Below, piece by piece: positions 8,765 through 11,875 of a DNA stretch of 11,875 nucleotides. This DNA is from Sphingopyxis sp. GTDB taxonomy: Bacteria; Pseudomonadota; Alphaproteobacteria; Sphingomonadales; Sphingomonadaceae. Position numbers and translations under genes: made by a program. The notes beneath the pieces are model-generated. The model saw only the letters and a list, made by a program, of their open reading frames with translations. It was not told the DNA's origin and made no database searches. The stretch is taken from the NCBI GenBank assembly GCA_012035435.1, contig JAAUPH010000046.1, positions 1 through 11,875 of the forward strand, in the 5' to 3' direction. Position 1 is the first letter of the stretch; the number at the start of each line of letters is the position of its first letter.

Positions 8765-9240
8765 ATGACCGACATCTTCGAAAACCCGCTTGGCCTCGAC
8801 GGCTTCGAGTTTGTCGAATTTTGTGCGCCCGAGAAGGGCCTGCTCGACCGGTTTTCGCGGCGATGGGCTTCGCCTGCATCGCGCGCCACCGGTCGAAGGA
8901 TGTCGAGCTGTGGCGCCAGGGCGACATCAACCTGATCGCCAATTATGAAGCCAAAAGCCCCGCCGCTTACTTCGCCGCCGAACATGGCCCCTCGGCGTGC
9001 GGCATGGGATTTCGCGTTCGCAACGCGCGGGCCGCTTATGACGAGGCGCTGGCCCGCGGCGCGGAGCCGGTTGAGACGCGCACCGGACCGATGGAATTGC
9101 GCCTGCCCGCCATTCGCGGGATCGGCGGCGCGATCATTTATTTGATCGATCGCTACGGCGATGATCTGTCGATTTATGACATCGATTTTGAATATATTCC
9201 GGGGGTTGATCGTAACCCCGTTGGCGCGGGTTTCGGATGA
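8765..9240 (+). pseudogene. hppD: 4-hydroxyphenylpyruvate dioxygenase, N-terminal part, frameshifted
   Basis: HPPD converts 4-hydroxyphenylpyruvate to homogentisate in tyrosine degradation. The N-terminal VOC-fold half starts at ATG 8765 as [20 protein letters not shown] and reads in frame to about Asp28 at 8848. The family continuation ([20 protein letters not shown]) lies in the +2-shifted frame from about 8850, and that frame runs to a stop at 9240 through [23 protein letters not shown] and [17 protein letters not shown]. One missing C in the run at 8848-8849 (GACCGG where GACCCGG would restore the frame) explains the break. A second 1-nt loss near 9235-9237 separates this part from the catalytic half. 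With both bases restored the gene would encode 362 residues, the normal bacterial size. Sequencing error and true decay are both possible. Confidence 0.85.
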
Positions 9241-9851
9241 TCGATCATCTGACGCATAATGTTTATGGCGGCCGCATGGACCATTGGGCCAGCTTTTATG
9301 AACGCGTTTTCAATTTCCGTGAGATCCGCTTCTTCGACATCAAGGGCGAATATACCGGCCTCACCAGCCGCGCGATGACCGCGCCGGATGGCCGCATCCG
9401 CATCCCGCTCAACGAAGAGGGCGCGAAGGGCGGCGGCCAGATCGACGAATTCCTGCGCGCTTATAATGGCGAGGGCATCCAGCATATTGCGTTCATTTGT
9501 GATGACTTGATCGCGTGTCTGGATCGCATCAAGGCGCTCGGCACGCCGTTGATGGCGGCCCCGCCCGCAACCTATTATGAAGCGCTCGAAACGCGCCTGC
9601 CCGGCAATGGCGAGCCCGTTGCCGGGCTGCAATCGCGCGGCATTTTGCTCGATGGCTCGACCGAAGATGGCGACCCCCGCCTGCTACTGCAAATTTTTGC
9701 TCAGCCCACGGTCGGCCCGCTCTTCTTTGAGTTTATCGAGCGCAAGGGCGACGAAGGCTTTGGCAACGGCAATTTTACCGCGCTTTTCAAATCGATGGAA
9801 GAAGATCAGCTCCGCCGCGGCGTGCTGAAGGTTGAGGAACCAGCCCAATGA
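9237..9851 (+). CDS. hppD: 4-hydroxyphenylpyruvate dioxygenase, C-terminal catalytic domain (separate frame)
   Basis: This frame holds the whole iron-binding half of HPPD, 204 residues from [17 protein letters not shown] to [15 protein letters not shown]. The Fe(II) ligands are visible as His4 (DHLTHNV), His83 (GIQHIAF) and Glu165 ([13 protein letters not shown]). Their spacings of 79 and 82 residues equal those between His161, His240 and Glu322 of the Pseudomonas enzyme. RIPLNEE, PPATYYE and GILLDG are also family hallmarks. The frame starts with an ATG overlapping the stop of the N-terminal part (ATGA). This is most simply a frameshift within one gene, because restoring one G in GGATG would give a continuous GFGMIDH. 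Independent translation by coupling is formally possible. It overlaps the next gene by 4 bp. Confidence 0.9.
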   Translation: MIDHLTHNVYGGRMDHWASFYERVFNFREIRFFDIKGEYTGLTSRAMTAPDGRIRIPLNEEGAKGGGQIDEFLRAYNGEGIQHIAFICDDLIACLDRIKALGTPLMAAPPATYYEALETRLPGNGEPVAGLQSRGILLDGSTEDGDPRLLLQIFAQPTVGPLFFEFIERKGDEGFGNGNFTALFKSMEEDQLRRGVLKVEEPAQ

Positions 9852-10393
9852 CCATGCCGTTCACCATCAGCCGCATCCATCATGTTGCCTATCGCTGCAA
9901 GGACGCGAAGGAAACGGTTGAGTGGTATGAACGGGTGATGGGGATGACCTTCACCAGCGCCTTTTCGGAGGATCATGTTCCCTCGACGGGAGCCTATGAT
10001 CCCTATATGCACGTCTTCCTCGACTGCGGCGGCGGCAATGTGCTCGCTTTCTTCGAGCTCCCCGAGCAGCCCGAGATGGGCCGCGATCCCAATACCCCGG
10101 CATGGGTCCAGCATATCGCTTTCGAAGTGCCCAGCATGGACGCACTGCTGAGCGCCAAGGCGCATATCGAGGCGCAGGGCATCGACGTGCTCGGCCCCAC
10201 TTTCCACGGTATTTTCCGGTCAATCTATTTCTTCGACCCCAATGGCCACCGGATGGAGCTCGCCTGCAACATCGGCAAGCCGGAGCACTACATCGAGCTC
10301 AAGCGCGTCGCCCCGCTGATGCTGGACGAATGGGCCGCAACAAAGAAAGCGCCCCGTCACGCCGACTGGCTGCACCAGGACCCTGACGCCTGA
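9848..10393 (+). CDS. VOC-family (glyoxalase/dioxygenase superfamily) metalloprotein
   Basis: A 181-residue protein with the paired beta-alpha-beta-beta-beta modules of the vicinal oxygen chelate fold. Candidate metal ligands are His11/His12 in [11 protein letters not shown], His89 in [11 protein letters not shown] and Glu138 in [11 protein letters not shown]. The motif [12 protein letters not shown] is typical of ring-cleavage and lactoylglutathione-lyase-like members. It overlaps the hppD stop by ATGA, so it is translated with HPPD and presumably works in tyrosine/homogentisate catabolism or on a side product. The reaction cannot be read from the sequence. It is intact although hppD is frameshifted. 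The C-terminal [17 protein letters not shown] is polar and extends past the fold. No terminator is obvious after it; 177 bp of non-coding DNA follow. Confidence 0.85.
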   Translation: MTMPFTISRIHHVAYRCKDAKETVEWYERVMGMTFTSAFSEDHVPSTGAYDPYMHVFLDCGGGNVLAFFELPEQPEMGRDPNTPAWVQHIAFEVPSMDALLSAKAHIEAQGIDVLGPTFHGIFRSIYFFDPNGHRMELACNIGKPEHYIELKRVAPLMLDEWAATKKAPRHADWLHQDPDA

Positions 10394-10570
10394 GGGACCA
10401 AGCCTCGCTATCGTCTTGCTTTCGTAACATGTATTTGGCAGCCGATTTCCAGGTAACGTGCCAATGCGGGTCAATTTTTGCGATCCCCCCAAACAAATAG
10501 CCTGACTTCCAACCAGGATTCGGGAATAAAAATCGTTCAGCTCCGTTTTTGCTGACTGAAAGGCGCGCGC

Positions 10571-11410
10571 GTGTTGACCGATGCTACCCCCTTGGCTGAT
10601 GCGCTCGCCTATTGGCGTGGCCTTGATGCTCCGGCCGAGCATGTGGCAGCACGCCTCGGCATTACGCCAAACGCCGTCACGAGCAGCAACGCATGGGCGC
10701 TGCCGGTCATACCCGGCTATCCCTCCGCCGTTCCTTGGCATGAACGCACGCTCACAGCGCTGGTGCAGCGAGGGCTGGACCGGGACGATGATGCCATCAT
10801 CTATTTCCTTGCGGGCGACGGTGCGGTCACCGCGGGCGAACTGCGCACATTGGTCGCCGAAAGTTGCGCTGGACTGGCTGCTGCGGGAGCGGGTCCGGGC
10901 CGCGGTGTCGCCGTCGATGCCACCCCGCGCCTGGAAAGCTGTATCATTGTGCTCGCGGCCGCTTTGCTCGGTGCGCCGGTCATCCGGCTTGCGGGCTTTT
11001 TCGATCAGCCGAGTTTTTGCGCGCAGCTGGCCGTTGCGCCCGCCGCGATCACCATATCGGCCTTCGCCGATTGGGCGGATGGCCTCGATGAGGCAGGTCA
11101 GTTAGTTGGGCTGGACGATAGCAAGGCGGAGAATTTTGCCGACTGGCTGGACGGCTACGTCGGCGCCTCAGCGCTGCCGCAGGTCGCAGTTCTGCCCGGC
11201 GACACCGCCCTGATCGGTTTCACCAGCGGCTCGACTGGCACGCCCAAATGCGTCGCCACCACCCATGAAGCGGTGTTTCGCGCGACCGAAGCCATGCAAA
11301 TGATGTTCGGATTCGACGCCGTCGACATTTTCTGCACCGCGACCGATTTTTCCGCGCTCAGCGCCTTTCGCAGCATTTTCACCCTACCGCTGCTCACCGG
11401 CGGGCGCGTG
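10571..11410 (+). CDS. AMP-binding acyl-CoA synthetase/ligase, N-terminal portion (C-terminal part replaced)
   Basis: Acyl-adenylate-forming enzymes activate a carboxylate with ATP and usually pass it to CoA. The frame opens at GTG 10571 (AAGG at 10560-10563, 7 nt upstream; TTG 10574 is an alternative). An N-terminal region (ADALAYWRGLDAPAEHVA) is followed by IIYFLAGDGAVTAGEL and by the A3 phosphate-binding loop TSGSTGTPK at residues 218-226. THEAVFRATEAMQMMFGF and SALSAFRSIFTLPLLTGGRV after it fit the same domain up to about residue 280. Family members would continue for another 200-300 residues with the A5, A8 and A10 motifs, none of which appears. Instead the same open frame enters unrelated sequence and runs off the window at 11875. 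Substrate class cannot be assigned. Confidence 0.75.
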
Positions 11411-11500
11411 AAGATCGGCTACCAGGCCGGCATCAAGCTGCTGCGGTCGGGGGCGCAACTCATCGTCACCACGCGCTTCCCGCGCGACTCGGCGACCGTC
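11396..11500 (+). pseudogene. Fragment resembling an SDR-family NAD(P)-dependent oxidoreductase
   Basis: In frame with the upstream ligase, TGGRVKIGYQAGIKLLRSGA and then QLIVTTRFPRDSA read as the start of a short-chain dehydrogenase Rossmann fold: a TGxxxxIG cofactor turn, an amphipathic helix, and a second strand ending in an Arg suited to NADP. I recall this TGGRVKIGYQAG...VTTRFPRD combination from one SDR subfamily; no search was run. Only about 34 residues are present. The join falls at LTGGRV, plausible in both proteins, so a short shared stretch may have mediated it. Confidence 0.45.
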
Positions 11501-11618
11501 GCCAGGAAACTCGCACGGCTCGAGGAGATCCGGGCCCTCAAGCCCGGCGACTGCTGCGGCGTGAAGGTGTTCATGGGTGCCTCCACCGGCGATCTCCTCA
11601 TCAAGGATGATGCGGGCG
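11501..11618 (+). pseudogene. Fragment resembling dihydroorotase (amidohydrolase)
   Basis: Still in the same frame, LARLEEIRALKPGDCCGVKV followed by FMGASTGDLLIKDDAGV resembles the GxKVFMGSSTGxLLV segment of class I dihydroorotases, the pyrimidine-pathway enzymes that close carbamoyl-aspartate to dihydroorotate. Only about 35-40 residues match and none of the HxH metal motif is present, so this cannot be functional by itself. The resemblance is from memory of the family motif. Confidence 0.4.
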
Positions 11619-11735
11619 TTGATGGCATTGGCACGGGCGGTCTGCACCGTTGGCAGGTCGATCACCCCGCATTGTGTCAGGGGCACAATCGAAGTGTTGA
11701 TGGCATCGATAGCGGTCTTGAGGCGCGTGATATAG
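11619..11735 (-). other. Unrecognised coding-like fragment
   Basis: On the minus strand the frame reading TRLKTAIDAINTSIVPLTQC and then GVIDLPTVQTARANAINARI has mostly G/C third positions and looks more protein-like than the other five frames here. It probably belongs to yet another gene. I cannot name a family. Neighbouring sequence on both sides appears to belong to other genes. Confidence 0.25.
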
Positions 11736-11834
11736 CGATCCTGTTCCGGCAATTCCGCGGGCACGGCGGTGTTCCCAGAGGATGGTTCCGTCGGCGCGAT
11801 TCAGGCAGAGCAGATGGCGCTGGAGTTTGCTCAT
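11736..11834 (-). pseudogene. Fragment resembling a PQQ-like beta-propeller repeat
   Basis: From an ATG whose first base is 11834 the minus strand reads MSKLQRHLLCLNRADGTILW, close to the L-x-x-G-x-x-L-W repeat of PQQ-type beta-propellers. The natural continuation, VPAELPEQDRY, sits in the next frame, so a 1-nt shift at about 11775-11780 divides it. The fragment is about 33 residues, then turns into the unrecognised piece. A functional gene is not supported. Confidence 0.35.
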
Positions 11835-11875
11835 CTCGCCGGGCCTCGCGGGAGGAGGTGGCCGAAGCCGGTGAA

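Noticed and set aside
10435..10464. TTGGCA-N18-TGCCAA inverted repeat upstream of the ligase
   Set aside because: Six-base arms with a long spacer occur easily by chance, and no promoter elements line up with it.
10571..11875. Single 435-codon chimeric protein as a genuine multi-domain enzyme
   Set aside because: The frame is open throughout, but each downstream segment is too short to form a domain, and long open frames arise readily in such GC-rich DNA.

Overview
The window looks like chromosomal DNA of a GC-rich alphaproteobacterium, most likely Sphingomonadales. The evidence is the MreB N-terminus, the PBP2 with a short basic N-terminal anchor, heavy G/C third-codon use and ATGA gene overlaps. 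No database search was possible, so the taxon is an inference.

Region 1 (1-~115) is an AT-rich tract joined to the interior of mutL. Only the first ~130 codons of mutL survive, on the minus strand. Region 2 (508-6189) is a complete cell-elongation operon on the plus strand: mreB, mreC, mreD, mrdA (PBP2), rodA. It encodes the cytoskeletal, scaffold, transpeptidase and glycosyltransferase parts of the Rod complex. Region 3 (6190-6535) holds tRNA-Lys(CUU) with an encoded CCA, flanked by hairpins where two transcription units converge. Region 4 (6536-8598, minus) is a two-gene operon: S-formylglutathione hydrolase (formaldehyde detoxification), then a translationally coupled FAD/NAD(P)H ferredoxin-type reductase. 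Region 5 (8599-10393, plus) starts with a near-consensus sigma70-type promoter whose -10 is covered by an inverted repeat. Next comes 4-hydroxyphenylpyruvate dioxygenase (tyrosine catabolism), split over three reading frames by two apparent 1-nt losses, then a coupled VOC-family protein. Region 6 (10571-11875, plus) starts as an AMP-binding acyl-CoA synthetase. From about 11,400 it turns into a mosaic of short pieces resembling an SDR oxidoreductase, a dihydroorotase, an unrecognised minus-strand frame and a PQQ-type beta-propeller.

The core (about 120-11,395) is ordinary, coherent chromosome. Both edges show sharp breaks in gene identity. These may be real rearrangements, but chimeric assembly or amplification explains them at least as well. 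I see no CRISPR array, complete insertion sequence, integrase or defence system. The most biologically informative signals are the operator-covered hppD promoter, the broken hppD, and the fghA-reductase pairing. The right-edge mosaic is the strangest structure and the one most likely to be technical.
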